A DNA stretch of 64,000 nt, taken from assembly GCA_038373885.1 (NCBI GenBank), contig JAWZYV010006135.1:1-64000 (forward strand), in the 5' to 3' direction. Positions 43,575-55,754 of this stretch are shown piece by piece. The notes beneath the pieces were generated by a model that saw only the letters and a list, made by a program, of their open reading frames with translations, ran no database searches and was not told where the DNA came from. The number at the start of each line of letters is the position of its first letter. Positions within the stretch are counted from its first letter, which is position 1. A program made the position numbers and the translations under genes. This DNA comes from Cheiracanthium punctorium (lineage: Eukaryota > Arthropoda > Arachnida > Araneae > Cheiracanthiidae).

Positions 43575-44285
43575 ATAAGATCAAGCAAGAGAAGATCAAG
43601 CTATTATAAGAAGACCAAGCTATTTAAGGCTTAAAGAACTAAATATTGGGGTCCTCGTGCCAGGCTGACCATCTGACCGTGGCATATGCTTCTGAACCCC
43701 AAGACTCAAGAGATTATGGCGTGGTTGTGCACCGCACGCCTTGACTTTTATATGAATCTGTGCCAGTGAATTTAGTTCTTCTAAAACATATAGTCTATTG
43801 CAGGCCAGATGTCTTTCCAAATATTCAAGAGCGTACAACACATTCAAGAGCAAGAACATCATATTTTCTTATGGTTTTCAAATAGACAGCTTCTAAAGGA
43901 AGAAGTATGTGTCCCTTGCTCCTCCCACCCCAAGACTGTACGCCCATGAAAATTTGCATGTTTATTTCGTTATGCTGTTTTCTTTTTTGACACCCTAAAT
44001 TCAAATAAAAAGACTTCACCATTGAACTTTCCAAACTAGGCACTGTTTCAATATGTAGCTGACAGTAGAAGATTAATGTTTGAATTTTGGTGCATAAAAC
44101 TGTTAATTAGGACATGAGATATTTATACGTAAAGTTACCACTGTGCACCGTTAGGATTTGACGATACTTGGTCGCAGAGGTTAATATTGCCAAGCAGAGA
44201 ACAGTTTGGGTAACTTATTTCTTCTTAACGTAATCTTTTTTTTTCACCTTATTTTGAAAAAAATTTTAATTTACATTGCCCACTT
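43575..44285. other. No gene seen
   Basis: Short minus-strand open frames (43620-43862, 43825-44043) have no motifs. The block at 44225-44290 repeats part of the 42261-42953 MITE end (TTACATTGCCCACTTATC). Confidence 0.45.
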
Positions 44286-44289
44286 ATCT

Positions 44290-45070
44290 CTAATCTATAT
44301 AATAAAACAAAGTGTAAGCTGTCCGTTAGTTAGTTTGTCTGCACCTCGCATAGCTCCGAAACGGGTGATCGTAGACCTACCAAATTTTGTACGGAAATTC
44401 TCCAGGACGGATCTCGATACACCTCGAAGCGATTTTTTCAAAATTCGAATTAGGGACATGTCGATAAAAAAGTGTCGCAAAAGGATCATTTTTGTTCTCG
44501 CCATATCGCAATCGTAACCCCGCAGTGGAAAGAGCGAGGTTTGAGCATATCTAGGTTGCCATGTTTGGCAAGTTTATTAAATTCTTCAGACTCTTGAAGT
44601 AAAAATAAAAGAATAACGATTTTTTTTTTGTTTGGATTATTTGTAAGGTTATTTCTCAATTAAAATATCATGTGCATGTGACATCAGAGCAGGAATGGAA
44701 TGATTTATACTCAAAAGAAAAATAGAATTTGGAAATTTTCCGAAAAATAAATGTGTAACTTTTTAATTTGGCGAAAAATAAATGGTTGATATGCGATTTT
44801 GAGAAGATGATTCTAGTGCTTGGAGTAATTTAATGAGCGTATTTTTAAAAATAAGGTTTTATTGAAATACGGCGTGGAATTTTAATTTTCGGTGCAGAAA
44901 AAATGCAGTTATTAAGGCGATTTGAGACGGTCTAAATTCAGAATTTTCACTAAATTAAGTCAATTGATTTAAGTTGGTCGAATTCCGCCAAATCGTAGGC
45001 CTACCAAATTTTTTATGGTCATTTGCCAGGACGGATCCCTTGGGAATTCGAATTAGAACATCTGTTGTTT
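44290..45070 (+). mobile_element. Helentron-like 5' end fragments (two)
   Basis: TATATAATAAAACAAAGTGT followed by CTGTCCGTTAGTTAGTTTG and CGAAACGGGTGATCGTAGAC is the texture of Helentron 5' leaders. A second partial copy at about 44985-45050 shares TAGGCCTACCAAATTTT and CCAGGACGGATC with 44372-44412. No Rep coding region is seen. Confidence 0.45.
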
Positions 45071-45710
45071 ATTGCCTTATATTTGAAGCCAAAATGCGCC
45101 AAATACTGCTGTTCTTGTACGACTAGAAGTCAGTTGTGAAGCAATTACAAGGAGCGCTCTTCTGAAAACGTGAAAAAATTTTTGCATTCCAAAGATTTCG
45201 TTTTGTATACATAGATATTCTTATGTCTACGCAGACGATTTCTTTGCTTGGCTCGATTTCCGCTTATAAATACTTGATTTATTTGTGAAAAGAAAACTAA
45301 ACTGCTTAATCTAGAAAAAACAATTTTAAAGCCTCTATAAAAAAAACTCGGCTGTTCGAGCCTCGTCAAGGGGAGATCCCCCTGAACCCCCCTAATTTTT
45401 TAGTTTCATTATTGCCATATTAAAACGATATTAATTGACTTTGTCATTTTATCGCTCATCTTCGCGTATTTCGCCTGGTAACCCTATGTTGAAATTTTTA
45501 TGAGTGTAACCTATTTATAAAAAAATACATGTGATGCATAATCTATAGCTTACGAAATATTGTAACAATAGAGTAAAGCTGTTGTGAACTAATAGTATTT
45601 AAATACATGTAAAATTATGTCGCACACTTTAAGTCGCTTTTTGATGTCGCTTTTTTATGTCGCATTTTTGGGACATATTTTTCAATAAAGGGTGTTGAGA
45701 AATAAAATGA

Positions 45711-46160
45711 CACTAGCTGACCCGTGCGAAAATTTCGCACAATATCATATTTAATACTGCAACTGTAAATATTATAGTGTGCAAATGAATAAATGTGTCT
45801 ATAAGTACATAATATTCTGTTAAATGTTTTCACGAGTCAGTTAGATGTTTGATTGGAAATCATTCAAAAAGTAGACATTTATTTTAACAGAAATAAATTT
45901 ATTTTAACTGTTTAATTTTATAAAACCTTTTTAAAAACAATATTAGCAGTTATTATGTGATCATCATTGATTTTTTGACGATATGTTTCTTTAATACAAA
46001 CATGAATATTACTGAATTTGCGAACTCGTGAAAAAGCCACATATAATTGTCTGTGTGAAAATACAGGAGGGGGGGCCTCCAGAAAAATGTCACCAAACCT
46101 TCGAGAAAATGGCATAGAACAAAATATTCTGCCGGCGACTGATGAATACAACTCACTGAA
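45711..46160 (-). mobile_element. Helitron/Helentron 3' end with helicase relic
   Basis: Read on the minus strand, the element ends with the palindrome GTGCGAAATTTTCGCAC (45740-45724) and then GGGTCAGCTAGT (45723-45712), a Helentron-type terminus. About 200 bp upstream is the end of a PIF1-like helicase frame. Confidence 0.6.
45918..46060 (-). pseudogene. PIF1-like helicase C-terminal fragment
   Basis: PPVFSHRQLYVAFSRVRKF (minus strand, about 46067-46010) corresponds to the last conserved helicase motif (VFSHGQLYVAxSRV) of Helitron/PIF1 helicases. The conserved glycine is Arg here. The rest of the helicase and the Rep domain are absent or unreadable upstream. Confidence 0.75.
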
Positions 46161-46458
46161 TTATCAAAATGAAACGGCTCGATTGAAAAGACAAAATAAG
46201 AAGTTCTTTAAACCTCATTTAAAAACTTTTGAGGTTCTTTAAACCTCATTTTACAAACTATTTACAAAAAACCCTGTATTTCTAGTTACCTTCAATCATC
46301 CATCCAATCTATAAAAAAAAAAAACATAATAACAACTCCGAGCTGTTCTATTTTTCTTACATTTTTTATCTGCCGTTGCCACTCATTTTTAAAGAAAGTA
46401 TATTCAATTCATCTGACTCCATGGGAACCTGGAACCATGGAGTCTCTTACATTTTTTG

Positions 46459-47055
46459 GTCACGTATTTAATGAGATCTAGCCGCGCCAGAAAAATCACC
46501 TTTGAGAAATAATATATATGATTTGTTTTTTTTGTTTGTTTTTTTTTTATTAACAAAATATTTTTTCCGAATTTTTGCATATTTTTCGTCAAAAGCATAA
46601 TTTATAAGCTTTAGCTGGATATTTATTTATTTTATTTTATTTGGTCAAGTATTTAGTGAGATTTAGCCGCGCCAGAAAAAAACACCTTTAAGAAATAATA
46701 TATATGATTTATTTTATTAACAAAAAGATTTTTTTTCCGAATTTTTGCATATTTTTCGTCAAAAGTAGAAATTATAAGCTGTAACTGGGTATTTTTAAAA
46801 TTTTTTTTGGGTCAAGTATTTAATGAGATCTAGCCGTGCCAGAAAAAAATACCTTTGAGAAATAATATATATGATGATTTGTTTTTATTGTTTTTATTAA
46901 CAAAAAGATTTTTTCCGAAATTTTGCATATTTTTCGTCAAAAGTAGAAATTATAAGCTTTAACTGGGTATTTTTTATATTTTTTGGAGTCAAGTATTTAA
47001 TGATATCTAGCCGCGCCAGAAAAAAAAACACCTTTGAGAAATAATATATATGATA
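46459..47055. repeat. Tandem array, ~170-185-bp unit, 3.3 copies
   Basis: GTCAAGTATTTAATGAGATC-type starts at 46459, 46643, 46811 and 46988. Each is followed by TAGCCGCGCCAGAAAAA, CACCTTTGAGAAATAATATA, and TTTTTGCATATTTTTCGTCA. Unit length varies with homopolymer runs. Confidence 0.8.
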
Positions 47056-47059
47056 GTCA

Positions 47060-48040
47060 TTAATAGCGCAGTCTTATCTCTTTTCTTTTTGTAAAGGGTT
47101 ACAAGAGAGGGTGACGTAATTTAAAATTTTTAAAAAATGTCCGTTTTATGTAGTGTCTGAAGTATTTATTGCTAAAACGTGAACCTAAAAAACAGCATGA
47201 TGTGAAAATAAGACATTTTGAAAACATTGCAATGATCTCATGTTAGTACATATGACGCAAACTTTAAGTCAAGAGTCAAATATTTTTGCTTTTCTAGATT
47301 CCACATCCCTGGAATTAATTCGAATTACACATGTGAGGAACATTTCCGTTTCCTACCGTGCGAAGAACGGGCACGCAGCTAGTAGGTTAATAATAAAAGC
47401 GTGTTATCACCCTTTGGGACACCCTGTATATAACACTGTCAATGTTATATACAGGTCCCTGTATATAATCCCTGTATATAACACTGTAAGATGCTCCTTT
47501 AAAACAAAAAAGTACATGAAGATCACAGTATATGTAAAACACTTAATATTATAAAGCACTTTCCAACATGTTTTCTTTTTTTTTAGCCAAATTTGGCGGT
47601 GTACCACCGTCGGCAATTTTGGGGGCTAACCTAAAAAAGCTGTATATTACTATTAACTCCCATGGGTTTCTTTAGCACCACAAGATAACGTATCCCATGA
47701 TATCCATCTACTACACGCTCGTGACGCGTGTCCACACGCTACAAGACTACATGCTCGGGTGCTCCATTAAACCCTATGATCTCAGTTCAGTTCAATAACA
47801 TAATTTTGCGAGACCCTGTAAAAGAATTTTAAATTTATTTTCATCCTTTAAACTAAGAGTAAGCTTCTATAAACGTTTATGTACTTATTTTACTGTGCTT
47901 GAAAAACATTAATGTCGCTAAACTATCATAGACCGGTTACAAATGCTCATATTCTAGTTTCGATGGAGAGCATTACCTTGTGATCCTTAACAAAGTATAC
48001 GAATTTTATTTGGTTTGAAATGAAAGAATATCTCTAAAAT
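47060..48040. other. Repeat fragments, no gene
   Basis: The end of a CAGGGTGTCCC-type MITE (CACCCTTTGGGACACCCTG) at 47409-47427 is followed by repeated CCCTGTATATAA units to about 47490. AGCCAAATTTGGCGG at 47586 is an isolated copy of the GCCAAATTTGGC palindrome. Confidence 0.45.
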
Positions 48041-48049
48041 ACGCTCTAA

Positions 48050-48560
48050 ACAATGACTTTTCCCATAGAATGAAATACACTGGAATTTTTTTGAGGTGCT
48101 TCCTGTAAAAGAACTGTAAATGCTACATACAGCTTTTTAAATAGGGTACATAGCGTAGAGCATAAGACTGACGTACATAAATTTCGTAGTGATCGATGTA
48201 TATTTATGGCAGTTAGAACACGACCGGACAGATAGAAAAACCGATATCGTATGCATTTTTTAACTTTGTTGGAAAGTTTTGACAAGTAAATTGGGTGAAT
48301 TAGTGATTTTAAAAAAAAGGAAAACGACTTCAATTTTTTTCATTACGACGAAAAATTATCCCCATTAAAAAATGGTAGGATTTGGCAATTTCAAGCAAAC
48401 TATAGAAGATATTGCCAAGAAGTTTTAGTTTTCGGAACTTATTTTTTGGCGCCAAACACAGCGATAAATCACTAAAAATGTGCGACTTATAAATACATCT
48501 TCTCTACATGCAACCTTTTAGACAATGGTTTTAAATAATAGTTTTTCCAATTTTCTGAAT
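48050..48560 (+). repeat. Dispersed repeat (family P) and diverged family-H-like module
   Basis: 48050-48275 resembles 59575-59330 (inverted), 62215-62420 and 53085-53215. Shared phrases are TTCCTGTAAAAGAACTGTAA, GCAGTTAGAACAC, CGGACAGA and TTTGTTGGAAAGT. 48365-48500 has TTGGCAATTTC..TTGCCAAG and GGCGCCAAAC, a degenerate version of the family-H GCCAA module. Confidence 0.5.
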
Positions 48561-48913
48561 GATAATACATCCCAAATTGAGCAAATTAATATTGGACCAC
48601 GCATAAAGTAATCCCTTTCAAATAATAAAAAAAAAGTGTATGCGTGTAATCTTTACGCGCGATTGAAGTAAAACTTCTTTGACGTTTACGACACATATCA
48701 CTGAAATGATTAAACTTAAAATAAATATCATATTATAATTTAATTGTATTTATTATTCATGTACTTTACAAAGATTTATATAAATGTTATATTCATATTA
48801 TTCATTGGAAATAGGTACTTGGATGTCATCATAATTTTTATGTATGAAATTTTAGGTTTGTGGTAATTATAATGTGAAACATAAATTTAACTCTCTAAAT
48901 TTGCTAATTTTCT

Positions 48914-49108
48914 TCAAAATACAGCACTTATCTTTATACCGAAACGCGTTGTTGATTGAAGTCGAGAAGTATTCATAGTTAGATCGAATTTTTCTTTTAA
49001 AAAATCAACTAACGACTGAGATTCTTGAGAGCGAAAATTAACATTAAAATCTCCAGTAAGAATCATCGGTAATTCATGATAATTACTTAGAATCCAGGAA
49101 GTGTCCAT
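48914..49108 (-). pseudogene. Endonuclease (EEP/APE-like) fragment
   Basis: The minus-strand frame carries ILTGDFNVNF and, further on, STTRFGIKISAVF: the GDFN catalytic motif and the following conserved block of exonuclease-endonuclease-phosphatase domains. Such domains occur in non-LTR retrotransposons and Helentrons. It is isolated, with no reverse transcriptase or helicase joined to it. Confidence 0.6.
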
Positions 49109-49109
49109 G

Positions 49110-50620
49110 TTGTAGTATTATTCTTTAACTCTCTTCTTATACCATTGTTCCGTCTGGAGGTTGGGTCTAATGGGGGGGGGGGGGGGGAGATGTCCGTAGT
49201 CTAGTATTATACTTTAACTGTGTTCTTTAATTGATGCTTTCCTCTGTTTGTGGGGTTCGAATGCAGGTAGTGTAATTTTTGTTGTGTTTTTCTATCACGG
49301 TGTTCTTAAGCGTTGATTTCGTCTGCTAGTAGGTTTCGAATTATTATTCTGTATCCATGTTTTTAAACTGCAGGTTCTGTCCATTGTTTGGGATTGATTG
49401 CAGCCAGGGTCCGTTTCTTACGTACTAACATTTCTTAAAATAAATCTTTTGGGCAAAATAATAACAGACATGACATACATAATATTTAGGAGTTTAATGG
49501 CCAATGCAACTGGCATTTGACAAATAATAATATCACTTCACTTCAAAACTATTGCCTATATTCACTACGGAATAGTATTATAAGACAATTATGTAATTAA
49601 AACACGTCTGAAACCAGTAATTACTATATATCACGCTCATAAGTCTATGCATTTAATTTTTTGAAGTTTTGATAATTCAACGATCTCCATTTACTTCCCC
49701 TCGATGGAAATATAAACAACCTGAGATGCGCAGTTACCCAGTGTGCGTAGCGCCATCTTTTCGCAACAGCGGCGTTATCCAACTTCTAGCGAAGTGTCCC
49801 CTCCTATAAATTTACCTTCGTGGGATCGAAGTATGATCTTCCAACAGTGTTCTTAAACGAAAATTTCCCTCTGCTGTTTAGGTACATTTGCAGCCACTGT
49901 CCCTTTAATTGTGGTGTTCCATCTCCTTGTTCTTAAACCGATGTTCTGCCTTGAAGTTGGCTTAGAATCCAGGAAAAGTGTTTTTAAACTGACGTTTCCA
50001 ACTACTTTTCCGCTTCGATTGCAGACAGGTTCCATTTCTTTGTGCTTTTCCAAAACCTTGTATATTATTCATCTAAAAATAAGGATTATCGACAACCTCC
50101 TGTGAGGTTGGAATTACATGTAAAATATTATGTTGGATGTACCTTCAAAACGCTTATTGATATATAAATAAAGATTGATGTCGCAAAGAAATGGCGAGAA
50201 ATCGCCGTTTCTTTCCCTAACAGGTTCCCCGTATTTTTACACGATGAATGTTAAAGCGTATCAAGAGTTAATCAAAATACTAACCCAGCTTTCTAGTAAG
50301 TGGACTGGAAAATATTAATCACTGCACCAAGTCGTTTATTTTAAAACGCGTTTGGCATTTGTATGTTCATCAAATACCACTACGCCAGCAATAATTCTAT
50401 GTCTGAAAATAAGTACCAGCCACAATCTAACGATACACAATCGAGAAAATAAACGTTAGACCTCTTAAAAACAATTTAATTCAAAAGTTATATCCCCACG
50501 GAAATCTTCACAAACTCCTCAGAGAGTATAGAATTTTACAACTAGTTGCCATCGGCAAAATGAGATATTTAAATGCATATTTTGTGGATAACGTTGCCAT
50601 CTCAAGAAAAACTAAATGAT
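49110..50620. repeat. Degenerate ~60-70-bp repeats and poly-G tract
   Basis: Phrases such as TGTTCTTAAACNGATGTTNC and GNTTGCAGNCAGTGTCC recur irregularly from about 49110 to 50060, suggesting an old minisatellite. A G15 run lies at about 49172-49186. No gene. Confidence 0.35.
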
Positions 50621-50639
50621 GATAATAATGATAATGCAT

Positions 50640-51018
50640 TTTCAACAATGAAGTCGGCGAAAGGAGCGAGCGGTCGAAAATGTAGGATTTTCCGGGATTC
50701 TTCTTTTTCAGGCGCGCTTGCCCGGGGCCGTCGTTATTAGCAACCGGGCCTGCTTCTTCGTTGCCACCGGAAGAAATGAGTGAAACATTGAGGCCTAATA
50801 TTTACATTTGCGCTGTTCGATTGTATGCGATTTGGGATTATAAACGTTAATTTATTTTATAATTAAAAAACAATTTTGTTATAATTTTGTCATAATGATT
50901 TAATGACAAGGTGTTTTAGACGTAGGTAATAATTTTTTGAAGATTGCGCTTTTTTTTTATGGAAATAAATCAACGAATTCAATCATAGAATTCGAACTTT
51001 AAGTTCTGAATGTAAAGG
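50640..51018 (+). promoter_or_regulatory. GC-rich promoter-like patch with downstream donor site
   Basis: The patch 50645-50790 is rich in CpG (GGAGCGAGCGGTCG, GGCGCGCTTGCCCGGGGCC, ACCGGAAG, an ETS-type site) within AT-rich DNA. A strong donor AAG|GTAAGT lies at 51018. This would fit a noncoding first exon of a plus-strand gene continuing past the window, but no second exon is identified. Confidence 0.25.
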
Positions 51019-51019
51019 T

Positions 51020-53080
51020 AAGTGTACACTTGTATTTAGAAATTATACAAATTTATAGGATATAAAGCATGTTTTGTGAATTAATATTCATGTGTTATTT
51101 ATAAATCATTTTAATCTGAAATCGTTTAACTTGGGTAGTTTATTATTCTAGTAAATAAGCGTGCGTTGTAATACTAGTTAGACATTCTTATCTGTTTAAA
51201 TCTTTCGGTTGAAAATGTCATTTATCATTTATTATAAATGCAACTAAATGTGTGATATTGGTTTTAGTGAAGAAGTACTGTAAAATATGTTATTAATTTT
51301 TGCACATGTTTATGTAGAAACTTAAATTGAAGTTAATATTTTGTATAAGCGTTCATCATACTCAAATTCAAAGTTCCATTTAGATAATGGCTATATTAAA
51401 AAGTAATTAATTCAGAGGTTGTTGGTTTTTAGTTTACTACAGTGTTTAGCGCAACTTGTGAAAGGGATCTTGAAATTTTTCAAGTCCTAGAGCTGTTAGT
51501 TTATCTTTATTTGTATTTAAAGTCCGTGGAGCAGGGTTTTTTTTTTTTCTAAAGCTATAACCCTAATATACAGCAATGCAGGGACGAAAACATTTGTTTT
51601 CAATCGCCAGTTAATAATAACTTTAAAAAAGGTGTTGGAATATTAGTGGTATTTCCTAGTATGGTTTTCTAAAATTTATATTTTTTCATTGGAGAAGAAA
51701 AAGTATATGGAACTAACACTGAAAATTATAAATCATTTTCATTTCGAATGGTAAAATTTTCGATAAATAAACTCATTTGAACTAACCAAAATAAAAACAG
51801 TTAACAAACGTGTTTTATCATACACTGTTACGTTATTCGTAATCCTTTTGATATATTATCTCCCTTTAAGTTCGTACTACTATTTATGGAACACCCTTTA
51901 TTTTGTAATTCATTCTAAATGTTTCTCGTTAAATTAATTTACATTATTTTTCATGTAAATACCAAGGACTTGCAGTGCACAGATTGTACTTATAATTATA
52001 GCAAAAATTCTTCTGATACCTACGCCTTACTAAAGATTAAAAATTAAATAGTATACCAGTACTTAAATTTTGTATACGTGAATTGTAAATATCAAATATT
52101 TTAAATTCTATTTTAGCTCCTCGTCATATATTTTGTTAATATATTAACCGAACAATATTTAATAAATGAAAATTTAATAACTACTAGTTAAATTTATTTT
52201 AAAAGTAATAATGGTTGTAACTGCTTTGAAAATGTGAAACCTAAACATTCAGTATAAAGAAATGCATAAAAATGTCTGTATCATTTGTGTATTCGTTTAC
52301 TTTAATGTATACTGAAAGTCAGCTTAATTTGTTCATGTATATTAAAAATCAAGCTAAAATAATGAATCATGAGAGTGAGAACTACTTTGTTTTTCCTTCA
52401 AATTACATGCATCTATTTACTTTAATGTCCACGTGTATCATAGTAAAGAAACTGTCAATGAGTTCGTACTTGAATTAGTAACCCAATCACTACTTAAAAC
52501 TACATTTAATAACGTTTCAAAGCATCGGAAAGCTTAAAAATTGTTTGATGTATACGGGAAGACGCGAGCATCCGTAGGCCTCTTTGGATGACTCATCGAA
52601 ATACACGCGCAGGCCCGTTACTTATAGCGAAGGCCCCGGCTTGCCGTGGAGTATATGACATATACGTCACTTCCTTTACTCAGCGTTACTTCCGTCAGAA
52701 AAAAATCTGAGTTACCCCCTAGTCGCGACTAAAGAAGTTTTACTTCAGAAAAAATAAATAAATATCGAAATCGGACAACGTGACGAAAAATTATAGCTGA
52801 ACATACATGGGAAAAAAAAAAAAAAAACATGACGAATTGATAACGTTCTCCTTTTTGAAGTCCGTTAAAAAGAAATGAAACGAAATAGTAGAAAGACTGA
52901 AATCGAAAATTGACAGCTTCACAAAATGTGCGCGAGTAAAAATAGAACTTGAGCAGGTACCCGTCTCAGCGTATCATGCTTTTTCAGAGTAGAATCGTCT
53001 TTATTTGTTTTAGCCTTCGGGAAATCGCAAAAACGAAAAAATGCATTGTTTACATTTCACTGCATCCTAACTCTTCGCGC
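51020..53080. other. AT-rich region, no gene supported
   Basis: There is a second small GC-rich patch at 52555-52700 (ACGCGCAGGCCCG, ATACGTCACTTCC, CRE- and ETS-like). The open frame 52949-53368 overlaps a family-P repeat at 53085-53215 and is rejected as coding. Confidence 0.4.
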
Positions 53081-53219
53081 AGTAAAAGTAGCTTTACAGG
53101 CAAAGAAGATCTGTTTATTAGAAATTCATTGTACATAAAAAATTACGTAAGTAAATTTCGCAGTAATCGGTACAAATTTACGACAGTTAGAGCACAGGCG
53201 GACGGACAAACTGTAAACG

Positions 53220-55075
53220 TTAATAATTTTAAACTGTGTGAATCCGTTAATCCTTTCAACAGAGAACTTATGGGCAGAGAGTCGAAAGTGCTTGGGAGTT
53301 TTCAAGGCCATTTTTTAGGATTAATTCATATATTTTTCATCTACTTTAATATCGGAAGTGAACGTTAAAAGAACAAGGGTTACACAAACCTAAAAATTTC
53401 TCAGGAGGATAAATTAATTATTAAAAAATCAAAGTTTGAAAATTAACTGCTGCTTGCACAAGCAATTACACCCAAAAATATATGATTAAAAACGATGATT
53501 CCTGTGCTCGTTTTTCGAATAATATGCGAGCTTTCTTTAAAAATACGAGTAAAAGGAAATTTTATAAGCCAAATATAATTTAGAATCTATATACATGGAA
53601 AAAATACTTATCTCTGATTACTGAATAAAAATCAGAAAATTCACTAATGATAATTGATATCTGTAGTCCACAGACTAGGTGGTAAGTATTCTTACCACGG
53701 TCTTAGAGAAAACGTGGCCAAATTTTAGGAATCTCCCCCAGAAAAACTATACATCACTATTCATGAATACCCTCAAAAAGTATTCAAGTATGAGCGAGAA
53801 AGAGAAATTTCCTATTTTAGCTTTTTGTGCATGAGTTTATGAAAGACGCACAGCTCGACAGAAAGATATAATCATGCGTAAGTTAATTCATATACTACGA
53901 AAAAAAATTTTTAATGTATGGATACCAACATAGGAAGTTTACTTACTTACAGCTCGACAGAAATATGAAAAGATATAATAATGCATAACTTAATTCGGAC
54001 ACTACGATAAATAATTTTTAACATACGGAACCAACATAGGAAGTTTACTTGAATACTTTTTTGATGGGGTGCAATTTTTTCGATACTCTGTAAAAGAGCT
54101 TTTAATGTTATTACATTACTACAGCTTGAGTCCACTATTAGGGAATTAAATTACCGTTTATTTTATATTGTAGAGCAGTGGTGAATCTTGCTCGGTACTC
54201 AACTGAAAGCAATCGTTCGTGCGGTGTTTTTATTGTACAAAATTTAATCTTTTGTGGGAACTGCCCTGTTCAACTGAGTGATATCAAATAATTTATGTTT
54301 CTGAATTCTACTGAGAAGATTTTTCGACGAATGTCTATCGATAATAAAGTTAGTGTTCCGTCCTGAAGACTCAGTTAGTTCCCGAAGAAATTACTTAAGA
54401 CATCGCACGTAAAAATCATCTGATTTTCGTACGTAAATACAAATAAAAATTATGCTAAGGACTTCAAAAAATTTTAGCATCTATCTTTATAAGTGGAACT
54501 ATACACTGAAATAAACAATAAACCTGTCTCAGTTAAGAAACTTTAAGAAAAAATTCTTAAAAGTCGAAAATTTTGTAGAATGTGTCACTCTGAAATATTT
54601 TGCTGCGCATGAAGATTCTTTTTACTTTCTTTCTATTCTTGATTTTTAAGTCCCTGGCACAATTAGTTAATATGTGTAACAAGACCAGGAAGCAGGTTTT
54701 GTTTAGCATTCACACTTATACAAACCAATCGTTTGTAGTTCAGCTTTTCATTTCAAAAGAAAAGCTTTTGCAAGAACACATACATACCACCATTCAATTT
54801 TCAACACATGAATGAAGAGCTTTTGTAAAATTGTTACTAGATTTTTTTTACATGTTATTCCACAATACATGCATTAAAAAGAAACTTAAAACATTTTCAT
54901 TTTTCAAATACGCATTAAAAGCGTATATATTAATATTATATATTAAAAGGGTATCATAATTCGTGCGTCGATCCTATTTGCCTTCCTATTTCGTTGGAAA
55001 GTACATCATTATTAAGGTGTCGACATCATGTCTTCCTTGCTTGATTAAGTATGAAAGTGCATAATTAACCATTCT
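53220..55075. other. AT-rich region with one signal-peptide-like frame
   Basis: ATG at 54609 opens a frame with MKILFTFFLFLIFKSLAQ, resembling a secretion signal, then about 50 residues with one cysteine and a stop at 54813-54815. There is no family resemblance and no supporting signals, so probably chance. A near-duplicate phrase (CAGCTCGACAGAAA..GATATAAT) lies at about 53850 and 53950, a local direct repeat. Confidence 0.25.
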
Positions 55076-55079
55076 TTGG

Positions 55080-55750
55080 ACCTATCTGTTTCATTACGTT
55101 TGTAAGTGTACCATAATCCATGTATCAGTAGTGTTTCTCTTCTTTGTTCCATTATGTTGGAAAGCGTATCATAAGTTGTGTCGGCTTTATTTGTCTTCTG
55201 TTCCATTACGTTGGAAAATGTATCATATCCCATGAGTGTGCCGTATTCATCTTCCTTGTTCCATAAAACTCCTCTTTGGAATTGAAATCTATATTAAAAT
55301 CGCCAACTAAAACTGTTTTACAATCTTCGTCAGAGATATTCTTACTATACTTCACCTTTATAAGTAGTGTATGGAAAGTGCATCATAATCCATGAGTATG
55401 CCTATCTGTCTTTCTTATTTCCTGTGACGCTTCTTCAAAATTGAAACCTACATTAAAATAGCCTACTAAAACTGTTTTAGAATCTTCTCAGGCATATTCT
55501 AACTATACTTCACGTTTATTTGCATTAATATAAACATTAATTATTACTTCTGTTGAATAACACTAGGATTTCGTAACTTCTCGCCAAATATAGAAGAACA
55601 GTCGCCAAGCTGCGTTCCGTTATGGAGACTGATTTTTTTATGCCAAGCTTGCGATGAATCCCCAAACATGGCTAACCTTGACAACTTTTGACCTACCATT
55701 ACACCGCTGCTATCTGACAACCCCTTAGGCAATGGTTTAAAAACACTTAC
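55080..55750. repeat. Family-T tandem units plus degenerate GCCAA module
   Basis: Units repeating at about 160 bp share ACTAAAACTGTTTTA and ATACTTCACCTTTAT, followed by TCGCCAAATATAGAAG and GTCGCCAAGCTGCG, as at 40440-40960. Short GAAAGTGTATCATAA phrases recur at 55090, 55160 and 55213. Confidence 0.6.
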
Positions 55751-55754
55751 TTAC

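Noticed and set aside
46459..47055. CRISPR-like array
   Set aside because: Eukaryotic context; units are long imperfect tandem repeats without unique spacers.
52949..53368. 139-codon plus-strand open frame
   Set aside because: It runs through a dispersed family-P repeat and shows no protein family features.
54609..54815. Small secreted peptide or toxin-like gene (signal-peptide-like start)
   Set aside because: Only one cysteine, no conserved scaffold, no spliced or promoter support; hydrophobic starts are common by chance in T-rich DNA.
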